Notes under the pieces: model-generated
Seen by the model: only the letters and a program-made list of their open reading frames with translations
Database searches by the model: none
What the model was told of the DNA's origin: nothing
Assembly (NCBI GenBank): GCA_020055645.1
Contig: CM034546.1
Coordinates: forward strand, 137,351,875 to 137,415,874
DNA length: 64,000 nucleotides
Direction of reading: 5' to 3'
DNA from: Tomocerus qinae
Taxonomy: Eukaryota; Arthropoda; Collembola; Entomobryomorpha; Tomoceridae
Shown: positions 24,393-34,779 of the stretch, piece by piece
Layout: each line of letters starts with the position of its first letter
How positions within the stretch are numbered: position 1 is the stretch's first letter
Made by a program: the position numbers and the translations under genes

Positions 24393-25250
24393 TACATACT
24401 TGATTCCATCCGACGAATTGACGGACCTAAACAAAATCACTTAACAATTGTATTACTTCATTCATATTTTTGTTTTATCTATTATTTGATGTTATTTTAA
24501 GGCTGACACCAATTACATGCTATAAATAAACATTGTTCTGTTCAAACTTTAAAATGGTGGATATAGAGCCATACTATATTACGAATTAGCCATTGTAAGC
24601 TGACCACATCTGACCGGCATGATTAATATTATTTATTTATTATTATTATTTTATTGTTATTCATTCACGTAATAAGACGGTAATGATAAGGAACTATAGT
24701 TTTTTCACAAAAGTGACGATTATAAAGTAACTGTAAAAAATATAAAATAAATAATAATATATTTTAAGGCACACAATGCTTTTGACTATTGCGGGATTTC
24801 AGAATTATTTTTCTCATTTCCAATGAACAAAGCATACTTAATTAATGTTTATACTATAGCGTAATATATATACTACAGTGGAAACCAAATTGTGTCATCG
24901 TATTAGGTTAATAGTACTTTAATTGTTAAAGTAAGCATCTATTTTTTCACCGACATAAATATTATAGCGTATTATGTCTATTGTTTATGATTTGCATGCT
25001 TTGTGTCACATGCACACATTTAAAAAAATATTGTCACCTCTAACATTTCCTCTGACGTTGGATAGGTACTGCCATTATAATTTATCAAAGTGTCAAAAAA
25101 TAATAATTTACCTCCTTATAAATAAAGCCGTCTTTTTAAAGTTTAATTCCCTGAAATTTGGAACAACACATGGTTTATTTTCAATATCACGGCTGACAGG
25201 GTTTAACTACTTTTGAAATTATTCTTTCATTTTATATTTAACTTAAAGAT
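24393..25250. other. 3' UTR and intergenic DNA
   Basis: Holds the poly(A) signal AATAAA at 24525-24530, then AT-rich DNA with TTATTATT runs at 24628-24660. No gene seen. Confidence 0.5.
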
Positions 25251-26137
25251 ATGGTACTAAAAAACTGTCTTTATATTATTGCCCTGTTGGGAGTTGTGCA
25301 CATATATGCCCTTAGTAATTGTAAGTAGACTTTACGTAAATAAAATTAATCCATGTTAATTAAAACTCAAATGTTTCCCATAATCTCGGATTCTAAAGCT
25401 AGTATTTCTATTTTGTAGTTGACTTTAGCTACTTGTCGATACCACGAACTCCTATTCCAGATGTAAACTACTTTGATTGTGGAGATAAAGAACAGTCTTA
25501 TAAGCATCCATGGGACTGTACAAGATTTATCCAGTGTGGAGATGATGGACATTCCTCTGACCAGCCTTGCCCGCCCTGCGATGGCACTTCGCAATGCAAA
25601 GGGAGTCCATACTTGTATTTTGATGTCGAGAAAAATATATGCTACTGGCCTGAAGAAATTAGCTGTAATTGCAATTGGGAGAATATCGTCAACTTGCACA
25701 AAAGCGGAAGACTGCACAGCATTGGAAGCTTATCTAATTTCGTCTTCGCCAATTGGACACATTTCTCCAAATGTGGCAGCGGACCGGGGAATTGTAATTG
25801 GATTGATTTCGCCGACTGTGCCTTAAAGTTCTACAAAAGCTTGATTAAATCAAATCCGGAGGAACGTAATGTGACCATGGACACACTCTGCCGACAATTC
25901 ACAAAGTCCGCGTCGGCTCAGGCCACAGAAGATAGGAAAGATAAAAATTGTGATGATCTTGAATGCAAATATCACGACAACACGGGAGCTCTTCGTAAGG
26001 AGACCTACGGAGCTCCTCCGGAAGGAACACCTTGTGACAAAGTTGGGGGACGTTGCAAAGACGGAGAATGTCATCGGGGGGGAAGTGAATTGATGCAGTC
26101 GAAATTAAATAATGTTCAAAAAACCCTAGAAAAATAA
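25251..26137 (+). CDS. Secreted protein: chitin-binding (CBM14) plus ADAMTS-like Cys-rich domain
   Basis: Exon 1 25251-25320 encodes a signal peptide (MVLKNCLYIIALLGVVHIYA) and joins phase 1 to exon 2 25419-26137; 262 aa. Residues about 35-90 form a peritrophin-A type chitin-binding domain: YFDCGD, HPWDCTRFIQCGDDG, FDVEKNICYWPEEISC. The C-terminal part carries CRQF, NCDDLECKY and PPEGTPCDKVGGRCKDGEC, the pattern of the cysteine-rich module of ADAMTS and related reprolysin proteins. No metalloprotease domain or HExxH motif is present. The protein is probably laid into a chitinous matrix such as cuticle or gut lining. Poly(A) signal AATAAA at 26310-26315. CBM14 is clear; the ADAMTS resemblance is by motif only. 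Confidence 0.8.
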
Positions 26138-27044
26138 ACATTTCAATTTCATTTATTTTCTTGCTCTTTTTCCAATTTACATCTGTAATCTGTATTGTTT
26201 GTTTCTCATTGATCGATGATCTGTATCATTTGTTTTTAGTTTTTGGTATCATCCATTTTTTATAGTTTATGGCATCGATATTTAATTGTACAGTAAATAC
26301 CATTTCGACAATAAAATTTTGCATTTTTGTAAGTTGACTTTAAATTAGGGTTTATTTGGACATCATTGTATCAGAGAAAATCAACAACTGCGTCCAATTT
26401 GCCTCCAGCCATCCTCAACAATTTAATTGTGGCCCTACCAAGACTCAGTACAAACCTAAATTTTATAGGTATATACACTTTGAACAGTGACAGCATCGTC
26501 AAATCCGATTCTACAATTCATTTGTTTGCAAAAAATTTTAATTTTCTTAATGGAAGTAATTGAAATCTCAAATGGACTTTGAAATGTAGAGGTTTAAGGT
26601 TTTAGTGCGAAAAGTGCAGTTCACTAAAAAATGCTCTATACATTCTACATAATATTCCTGACTTACAGAATGGCCTAATCTTTATCTACCACAACTAAGA
26701 GCATATTATAGGTATTATAAGTTTTGTATAATTTAATTCTATACAGTCTGTCTATAAGTCACCATTCCAATTCTCCAAGACAATTATTGAGAAGAAATGA
26801 GGAAACGCATTATCGCTGTTTGTCGAAAATCGACCATATACATATGGGTACCTTTACCATATTCGTTACAAACTTAATAGTATACGGTTTTAAAATAACA
26901 TAATATTGCTTCGTATTGGCAAAAAGTCACAAAATCAAACCACTTAACGTAAATTTCGCTGCTCATGTCTTTCATACACCTCAATAATATCTAAAACATT
27001 TAGCAATAAAGGTAAATGATCTGTTGATTGCAGTGCAGTGTGCA
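26138..27044. other. Intergenic, no gene recognised
   Basis: 3' UTR of the chitin-binding gene, then AT-rich DNA. One 65-codon ORF at 26366-26563 has no recognisable feature. Confidence 0.4.
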
Positions 27045-27152
27045 AAATACCATTTACCACTTACCATTTAAAGTTTAAAAACCACTTAAGTGGTTTTTAA
27101 GCGTTAAATAACACCACCTAAAAGTAGCGGTAAGTGATATAAATGGTAAAAT
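27045..27152. mobile_element. Short MITE-like inverted repeat
   Basis: The ends ATACCATTTACCACTTACC and GGTAAGTGATATAAATGGTA are inverted. The centre (27075-27100) is a perfect 26-bp palindrome with core AACCACTTAAGTGGTT. About 108 bp, non-coding. Confidence 0.5.
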
Positions 27153-27373
27153 ATTGCCATTATTATGAGTGCAAAATGATTTGGAATTTGAGAAAAAATT
27201 ATCTTTTCTTCGATGCTCGGCTATGCAAGGAAGATAGAAAAAGCTGAATGGATAACTGAAAATCGACGAAAAATTCTTATAATATCAGAATAATAGATAA
27301 AGTGGGGCAATATGTTAAACTAAGGCAAGGGCAATTGGGGCAACAACACCACAAGCCTAAATTCGACCCATTC

Positions 27374-27865
27374 TAATATATAACCACAGACTGAAATAAA
27401 GCAATAAATTTACCTACCTATCTATATATCTATGTCTGGTAGGAGAGCCTAGGGAACCTGCATATATTGGGTAACGCAAAACCTACTCCCCCCATGTGTA
27501 ACGCAAGTGCTGACTGCAACACTTTTCAGTACCTCAACAATGGAGGGTTAGTGAGGTATAGAAGATGGGACAATTCTTTGTTTTCGTTGAAGCCACTAAG
27601 CCGCTGCTCACAAGTTGAATCAAATGTGTTGACTGGCTGAGCAGATCAGCTGACCTGAACCAAGTGTGCTGATCGGCTGAGCCATAGCTTCACAGTACTA
27701 AATAGCATACCATTTCTGTTATTAAAGTCTTGACACAACACGGTAGATGGCAACTATTCTGTGCAACACTTTTTGATTACCTTCTCCTCCCATTAACTGC
27801 ACAAGTCATATATGCATATTCCTTAAAAGCAAAAAAGCAAAATGCGCAAGCCCAATTCATCTAAA
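27374..27865 (+). mobile_element. Repeat family A, copy 2 (5' portion)
   Basis: Begins TTCTAATATATAACCACAG like copy 1, then the family core up to AAAAAGCAAAATGCGCAAG and CTAAACTACCGAAATGGGTC, after which similarity stops. An extra segment at about 27540-27760, absent from the other copies, contains two near-repeats (GTGTTGACTGGCTGAGCAGA and GTGCTGATCGGCTGAGCC). The 3' half with the CTAGT end is missing. Confidence 0.5.
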
Positions 27866-28159
27866 CTACCGAAATGGGTCGTTGTGGTTTTATCTCTATA
27901 TAATAAAATTATTTATTCCTATGTCGCAGGTATCTATGTATCTATCTATGCCATCGACAATGCGGCATTTAATTGCAATGCACATGCGCGTATACAATGC
28001 ATATTTCATAAAACAAGGAAGTCCAATATTATGGGTAATAAACATTAGCTTATTTCGAAGTTAGACAATGATAATATTTGCATAATCATTTTGAAATTCA
28101 GCAATGATACTGGGGGCTTATATTAGTATAACATCAAAACAAAAATAGAAATTTACATA

Positions 28160-29068
28160 TCTCTATATAATAAACTGAGAAGGAAAAAATCTTACCAACC
28201 TATCTATATATCTATCTATGTCTCTATGTATGTGTGTTAGGAGAGCCTTTAGGGAACCTGCATATATTGCGTAACGCAAAACCCACTCCCCCATCTGTAA
28301 CGCAAGTGCTGACTGCAACACTTTTTAGTACCTCATCCTCCCATCAACTGCACACGTAATATATGCATGTACCTTAGAAGCAAAAAAGCAAAATGCACAA
28401 ACCCAATTCCTCTAAACAACCGAAATGAGTCGTCTCATGTTATTATAACATCAAAACAATAATAGAAATTAACATAAGAAAGTTGAATGGTGGTGAGTCG
28501 TGATTGAATGGAAATGATAACGAAAGGGGAAATTATATCGACAAACTTAACATTTTTAGTAGAATTGGGTTTACTTTTTTACGACCCTGTTAATTCTTTT
28601 GGAAGTTGGCACACCTTTTTGTAGAATTAAATAACAGTACTGGGTAACTATCTATTCTTTAAAAATATTTATTCGTAAGTCGTACTCATAGAATTTCGTC
28701 GTAAGTAAGTCGTACGTACGTTTTTCCAAAATCCCAGGGGGAATCTTATTTTTCTGATTTAAAAGGGAGCTTTTTTGTGACTTTGTGGGATTTTTTCAAA
28801 AATTGAGTCTTTCATTGTTCCCTGTATTAGATCTACAGTTATTATTTTGGTTTAGGAAATTCCTTTTTATCAGGAAGTTGGGGCTGCAGCTAATTTATCC
28901 ACCACTATGGACATTAAAATATTTTAATTAAAATATACTTTGTATTTGCAAAGTTAACATAATAACCTAATGGGATGTTTTCGAAATTGTTTTTATTACT
29001 GTGAAGCAGGGTGGCCTGCTGAATTTCTCCGAGTGCTAGATTTGCCCCTTAGCTGGGTTCACTAGTAT
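28160..29068 (+). mobile_element. Repeat family A, copy 3
   Basis: Full family layout: TCTCTATATAATAAACTGAG start, the core with GGAGAGCCTTTAGGGAACC, then the 3' half ending TTAGCTGGGTTCACTAGT at about 29068. Its 3' half lies inside the 1,241-bp segment duplicated by the retrotransposon insertion, so that part appears again at 34772-35157. Confidence 0.5.
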
Positions 29069-29923
29069 TATTATAACATCAAAACGATAATAGAAATTTA
29101 CATAAAAAGGTTGAATTGGTGGTGAGTAGTGATTGAATGGAAATGATTAGCGAAAGGGGACATTGAAATTTCGTAATGATCGTAAAGTGCGTATTAAATA
29201 GCATTTCAAAACTTCTAATCCAAATATAGGCTTCCCACAATTGGTGACCGGTTAAATTAACGTGAATGGGTATTGAAATGACTCCAATACCTATCTGTGT
29301 TATCCTGGAATTGTGGAAAACGTCTATTGGTTCTGCTATATGGACAAACTTATTTAACATTTTTTTAGTAGAGTTGGGTTTAATTTTTTACAACCCTCTT
29401 GATTCCTTTGTGCCAGTTGCCCCACAATTTTGCATAATTAAATAACTCTACTGGGGGCCACCATTTATTCTTTAAAAATATTTATTCGTAAGCTGTACTC
29501 ATGAGATTCTTATTTTTCTGATTTTAAAAGGGAGCTTTTTGATGACTGGATTTTTTTCAAAAATGGAATCTTTCATTGTTCCCTGTATTTGATGCTACGA
29601 TCTAGTTATTATTTCGGTGTAGGAAATTCCTTTTTATCAGGAAGTTAGGGCTGCAGCTAATTTTGCCAACCACTGTAGAAAATAAAAGTATATTTAAATT
29701 AATATGCTCATCTATTTATAAAATTCAAATAATTTTGGGAAAATTTTGTGGTTATGCTTCCGGTAAGTTGGTTTCGAGTGTCAGTTGGTTAGGTTTCTGG
29801 TGTCAGTAGGATAGGTTTCTGGTGTCAGTAGGATAGGTTTCGGATGACGTTAGTTAGTTATCGGGTGGGTAGGTTTCGGTTGTCGGGTGGCCTGTCGTCG
29901 GGTGGCGGGTAGTTGTGGTATAT
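28683..29923 (+). repeat. Left copy of the 1,241-bp duplication flanking the LINE
   Basis: Starts TACTCATAGAATTTCG and ends GTTGTGGTATAT. Each base corresponds to the position 6,089 further right, with one mismatch noticed (AGGGGG versus AGGAGG near 28736/34825). Contains the 3' half of family A copy 3, a family C MITE and GGTGTCAGTAGGATAGGTTT tandem units. Confidence 0.9.
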
Positions 29924-30325
29924 ATATATTATTTTTTAGGATTCATGCGCGCGAACTTTGAATGAGAAAGACCCAAAAAATTCTTAAGAAAAATACATTT
30001 TGATTTTTAATTAAAATAGACACAAAACAGTATTATGACACATAAAACACTAATCCGCTATAACACTTATTTACACATAATCAATAAAAACCTTAAAAAA
30101 GTGTAAATACAACAAGTGCCAAACAATAAAACGAACTACAAAAATACCCAGCTTTAGCCACAATAAATAGCTAACAAAAAGTAGCGAAGCAACTGCTAAG
30201 GCTGGGCCGGCCTTCAGGCAAGTATAAAATATTTCAACCCGCAATAATTATCACAAAAATCAAAGGCAATTTAAAATAAAAATAACAACCCTTCAACCGA
30301 CAAAGATACCTGATAAATTTAAACT

Positions 30326-31159
30326 ATGGGAATAGGATACACACCGAAAAAAGGCTCCGAGACACCCGAAGGTGACAGCAACAAAACCAAGAGACCAAGG
30401 ATGGACAACAGCAACCCTGGCATGACTGACAGTCAAAAACTGGACCTCATCTTAAGCACGGTAACAGAAATAAAGACAGACATCACTGCCTTGCAGACCG
30501 AAAACACACAAATCAAAGCTGAAGTAAAAGATTTACAAGAAAAAGTTGAAACCCTGGAGAAAAAAAACGAGTTTCTAGAACTGAGCCTAAAAAGAAACAA
30601 CTTAATCTTTATGGGGATCGAAGATTCGGAAACAGAAAACGGACAACAGTGCTACGACAAAATAACAGCTGTTATTACTAACACTCTAAAATGCACAAAT
30701 ATACAAGTTGACACAGCGTATCGTATTTCTAAATATCGTCCTGGATCAAATAGACACATAAAAGTGGAGTTCGTTAGAAGACACGACAGAAATATAGTTT
30801 ATGCAAGCAGATTTGAATTAAACAAATCACCATACACAAAGATGATCTACATTTCACCGGACCTACCACCAACTGTAGTAGAAAGAAATAGACAGGACAG
30901 AATCGCAAAGAAAAACAATTTAAGGCAAGAAACAGCTGAAAACACCGGAAAATTCCCAGAAAGGATAAATATGGAACTGATTGGAAACGGTAGCCAATAC
31001 CGAGAAGTACCTCATTACACAAGCATGTTTAATCCACCCAAAATTACGAATAAAGCAACAAATTCAAAGTTCTCTTTCCTAAACATGACAGCTTCACAAC
31101 CCAACGACGAAATGAACACCGCAATGGAAATCGGCGTCAGCAAGACAACAAATAAATAG
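30326..31159 (+). CDS. LINE ORF1: coiled-coil RNA-binding protein
   Basis: 277 aa. A basic N-terminus with KTKRPRMD leads to a heptad-rich coiled coil at about 40-95 (IKAEVKDLQEKVETLEKK), then NNLIFMGI, AYRIS and IKVEFVRRHDRNIVYASR, the order of coiled coil, RRM-like and C-terminal domains in L1-type ORF1 proteins. It should trimerise and bind the element's RNA as a chaperone. The stop is TAG (31157-31159), with the ORF2 frame continuing directly behind it in the same frame. Confidence 0.82.
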   Translation: MGIGYTPKKGSETPEGDSNKTKRPRMDNSNPGMTDSQKLDLILSTVTEIKTDITALQTENTQIKAEVKDLQEKVETLEKKNEFLELSLKRNNLIFMGIEDSETENGQQCYDKITAVITNTLKCTNIQVDTAYRISKYRPGSNRHIKVEFVRRHDRNIVYASRFELNKSPYTKMIYISPDLPPTVVERNRQDRIAKKNNLRQETAENTGKFPERINMELIGNGSQYREVPHYTSMFNPPKITNKATNSKFSFLNMTASQPNDEMNTAMEIGVSKTTNK

Positions 31160-34100
31160 GTAACTGCCCAACTCGCACAAAACAATAATCTCAAAATAAT
31201 ATACTGGAACACAGACGGACTGCAACAAAAAAACTCAAAACTAAAAATAGAGGAAATAACAGACATGAAGCCTGACATCTTCTGCCTCTCAGAGACCTGG
31301 TGTACAAACATTAGTGATGTATGCCAAAAACATGTGATAGAAACACTAAAGAAAACTTACTGTATACAAATAGTGAAAGCATACAAACAAGCCCAAAAAG
31401 GAAGAAGTATGTCTGGAATGCTAATATGCTACAAAAACGAACTAGCAAACAACATCAACTATGTCGAAATCTCACACCACTGTGCTACTCTAAATTTAAA
31501 CTTACCAAATGAAATACAAAAAACAATAGTATTCTCCTACGCGCCACCACAAACACAAATAAATGAAAAATGCCCCCTTAATCAATTTGAAGAACTATTA
31601 CTTAATGAAAACATCAACTACATTTGGATGGGTGACCTTAATGGAAGAATAGGAAGGTACAACACTCCTCAGCTGAATCACGCTAACGAAAAATCTTTTA
31701 ACGACAGAAATAGTAAGGATGAAGTAGTAAACAATAGAGGAAAACGTATTATCAAAATTTGTGAGGAAAACAACTTATTCATTTGCAATGGAAATACATC
31801 TGGCGACTACAGAGGAGACTATACACATATGACTAAAAATGGATGCAGTGTAATCGACCTGTGTATAATTTCGAACGACTTACAAAATGACATCCACGAT
31901 TTTTCAGTAGAAAACAGCTGTTACTCAAAACATCTACCAATCAAACTGACAATGAAGACCAGACAAAACAATAATCCCTCGAAAAGCTCATTCAAATATA
32001 AAGCCATAAAATGGGAAGAAAATAAAAAAGAAAAATTTACTGAATCCTTAAGCCTAGCCTTTGAAGAATTAGAATCCAGATCAACACAACACATCAACAT
32101 GAACAAAATGTGCAATTTAATATACCAAGCGGCCCAAACATGCGAACTTAAAACAGAACGTAGAATTGGACATAAAACTGAAAGTAGCCACCCACAATGG
32201 TACGATAGCGAGTGCAAAGAATCTAAAAGGGATCTCCAAAGAAAACTCAGATACTTAAGGAAACAAAATCCTCTACATGATCCGACAGCATACAGTGAAT
32301 TCGTCAAAGCATATCTAGATAGTAAGTCGAACTTTGAGAACACCATAGCCATTAAAAAAGCAGAATTCTTCGACACAATTCTCACAAAAATACTAGAATC
32401 AAGAGGACCAGAATTCTGGGAAGCTATAAAAATCTTTCGGAACCAAAGTTCTTACCAAACCAACGAAATTGCGCTACAAACCTGGAAAGCTCACTACGAA
32501 AAAATCTTCAGCTCCACACTAAAGGAATCAATAAATACAAATAGTGAAACAGTGCGTGATGACAATTTAGACAGAGAATTCAACATGTTTGAACTCAATC
32601 TAGCCATAAAAAAATTAGCTGCTAAAAAAGCAGCAGGCATCGACGGAATTCCTAACGAAGTTCTGAAGAATCTTCCTTCGAACGCAAAAGAAGAATTATT
32701 GCAAATATTCAACGACGCTTTTAAGGATCCTACCATAATTAGTAGCAAGTGGACTGAAATTGTAATTGTTCCCATTTACAAAAAGGGAAATACCGAAATT
32801 CCAACCAACTACAGGCCAATCTCCTTAGTGAACACAACATTGAAATTATTTACCTCATTAATGTGCAACCGTCTAAACACATGGTGTAAGAGGAATAATA
32901 TTATATCAGAGTTTCAAGCTGGATACAAACAAGGTACTGGAACTATAGACCAGGTATTTATACTTAACTCTTTAATTCATTACAGACTGAGGGCTAGAAA
33001 ACAAAAAGTATACTCATTGTTTGTTGACATCAGTCAATGTTTCGACTCAATTGAACAATCACTTCTCTGGAATAAGCTAATAAAGGCCAAAATTAGCACA
33101 AAATTCTTAAATGTGATTAAAACCATCTACACCCTTGCTCAGGCATGTATTCGGACGAATACTGGGTTTACTGAACTGTTTAACATCGAAAGATCAGTTC
33201 TACAAGGCGAAACACTGTCAGCAAAATTGTTTACCATGTTTCTAGATGATATAATAGATACTGTTAATAGTGCCAACATACCAGGAATTAAAATAGGACC
33301 ATATACTTTACATTTACTACTATATTGTGATGACATATGCCTAACTGCAGACACTCAATGGAACTTGCAAAAGAAAATAAATGTACTAATGGAATACTTT
33401 GAAGTGAATAAGCTAAAGGTCAATCTTAGCAAAACTAAAGTTGTTATATTTAGAAGGGGAGGCCAAATAGGAAAAGACATAAAATTTTATTGGGGGAAGG
33501 AGAAAATAGAAATAGTAAATAACTATGTATATCTCGGTGTACCATTCTCCTACACGGCTAAATTCAGAACAGCAGCCACACACTTCCTAACCAAAGGTAA
33601 CATAGCAATAAGTAATCTAATTTCCATCCTAATAGCAGCAAAAATAAACTCAATTGCAGTACAGCAAAAGTTATTCACGTCCCTTGTAAGATCGGTACTA
33701 TTTTATGGTGTGGCAATATGGGGACTTAACTACATATCAGAAATTGTACAATTCCAAATGAAATTTATGAGGCAACTTTTGTATCTGCCGAAACACACCC
33801 CACATTGGTACATAAGGCTAGAGACAGGTATAGAACACATAGAAGTATTTTTACTAAAAACTATACTAAAATTCATCATAAGGCTACTTGAAAGTCCGGA
33901 ATCGTCACTTATTAAGAATATGTATAACATATTAATTAGAACTGAATCTATGTGCAAAATGGAAATAAACTGGATACTACAGGTAAAAAACTATCTGACT
34001 GATAGAGGGTTATTAGAATTATGGGAAAAACAGGATGCTGACCACATTAGAAAACAGTTACCTAACATACTAAATGAGTATAAAAATAAACTAATAGAGA

Positions 34101-34546
34101 ATGATGTAAACGCAATGCTAGACTATAAAAACAGTGGAAACCTATACTACATGATAAAATCTAATAATATGTCTACTGAACCTTACTTAGAAGCAAAACT
34201 ACCATGGAGGGTATGTAGGCTTATATGCCAACTCAGAGCAGGGCTAAGTTGCATTGTTATAAATGATAAAACCACCAATCTTCTAGGTAGTACAATAAAA
34301 AATCTCCAAAACTGTGATATCTGTAACAGAAATGAACTAGAAGATGAATATCATATTCTGTTTAAATGCCCACACTACAAACAGCCAAGGCGTAAATATA
34401 TATTACCATTATGCTACCATGAAGTAAAAACCAGGGAAGATTATAATATAGTTATTTTAGCAAATATTGATAAAAATGCAGCACTTAACCTATACTTGTT
34501 TTGGAAAATAGCAATAAGTATAAGAGATTTTATCCGTGAATTTTGA
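31160..34546 (+). CDS. LINE ORF2: APE endonuclease and reverse transcriptase
   Basis: The first ATG is at 31265 (1,093 aa), but the homologous protein starts earlier: KIIYWNTDGLQQKNSK just before that ATG is the first strand of the APE endonuclease. Endonuclease motifs: LSETWC, GDLNGRIG, and SKH where SDH is expected. RT motifs: NYRPISLVNTTLKL, motif A FVDISQCFDSI, motif B VLQGETLSAKLF, motif C YCDD, and a thumb-side VNLSKTKVV. The C-terminus has a Cys/His knuckle (CDICN, then HILFKCPHY). No RNase H. It nicks target DNA and copies the element's RNA at the nick. Translation of the whole domain needs read-through of the UAG at 31157 or a non-AUG start. Confidence 0.9.
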   Translation, partial: VTAQLAQNNNLKIIYWNTDGLQQKNSKLKIEEITDMKPDIFCLSETWCTNISDVCQKHVIETLKKTYCIQIVKAYKQAQKGRSMSGMLICYKNELANNINYVEISHHCATLNLNLPNEIQKTIVFSYAPPQTQINEKCPLNQFEELLLNENINYIWMGDLNGRIGRYNTPQLNHANEKSFNDRNSKDEVVNNRGKRIIKICEENNLFICNGNTSGDYRGDYTHMTKNGCSVIDLCIISNDLQNDIHDFSVENSCYSKHLPIKLTMKTRQNNNPSKSSFKYKAIKWEENKKEKFTESLSLAFEELESRSTQHINMNKMCNLIYQAAQTCELKTERRIGHKTESSHPQWYDSECKESKRDLQRKLRYLRKQNPLHDPTAYSEFVKAYLDSKSNFENTIAIKKAEFFDTILTKILESRGPEFWEAIKIFRNQSSYQTNEIALQTWKAHYEKIFSSTLKESINTNSETVRDDNLDREFNMFELNLAIKKLAAKKAAGIDGIPNEVLKNLPSNAKEELLQIFNDAFKDPTIISSKWTEIVIVPIYKKGNTEIPTNYRPISLVNTTLKLFTSLMCNRLNTWCKRNNIISEFQAGYKQGTGTIDQVFILNSLIHYRLRARKQKVYSLFVDISQCFDSIEQSLLWNKLIKAKISTKFLNVIKTIYTLAQACIRTNTGFTELFNIERSVLQGETLSAKLFTMFLDDIIDTVNSANIPGIKIGPYTLHLLLYCDDICLTADTQWNLQKKINVLMEYFEVNKLKVNLSKTKVVIFRRGGQIGKDIKFYWGKEKIEIVNNYVYLGVPFSYTAKFRTAATHFLTKGNIAISNLISILIAAKINSIAVQQKLFTSLVRSVLFYGVAIWGLNYISEIVQFQMKFMRQLLYLPKHTPHWYIRLETGIEHIEVFLLKTILKFIIRLLESPESSLIKNMYNILIRTESMCKMEINWILQVKNYLTDRGLLELWEKQDADHIRKQLPNILNEYKNKLIENDVNAMLDYKNSGNLYYMIKSNNMSTEPYLEAKLPWRVCRLICQLRAGLSCIVINDKTTNLLGSTIKNLQNCDICNRNELEDEYHILFKCPHYKQPRRKYILPLCYHEVKTREDYNIVILANIDKNAALNLYLFWKIAISIRDFIREF

Positions 34547-34748
34547 CGTATAAATAAGTTAAAAAATCATATTGTAATTCAGATCTGCGAGTTGGGTAAC
34601 TCTCTTTTTTTTTTAAGCCAAGATATTTAGGATAAATTAGGATAATTACATGAAACTTAATAACTATTTTAACCTTACTCTAGTTAATAAATGATAATTG
34701 TATGTATAATATGTAATGCGATTGATATTGAAAATCGATCAATAAATC

Positions 34749-34771
<23 letters not shown>

Positions 34772-34779
<8 letters not shown>

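Larger units (their letters stand above)
29924..34771 (+). mobile_element. Complete non-LTR retrotransposon (LINE), about 4.85 kb
   Basis: A 400-bp 5' UTR is followed by ORF1 (30326-31159), ORF2 (to 34546) and a 225-bp 3' UTR ending in a TAC microsatellite (AATAAATCAC, then about nine TAC units), typical of 3'-processed LINEs lacking poly(A). The layout, a coiled-coil ORF1 plus an APE endonuclease-RT ORF2 without RNase H, fits the Jockey/CR1/L2 group broadly; the exact clade needs a tree. Both ORFs are open and the flanking duplications are nearly identical, so the insertion is recent. The element's codons are strongly A-rich on the coding strand. Confidence 0.92.
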
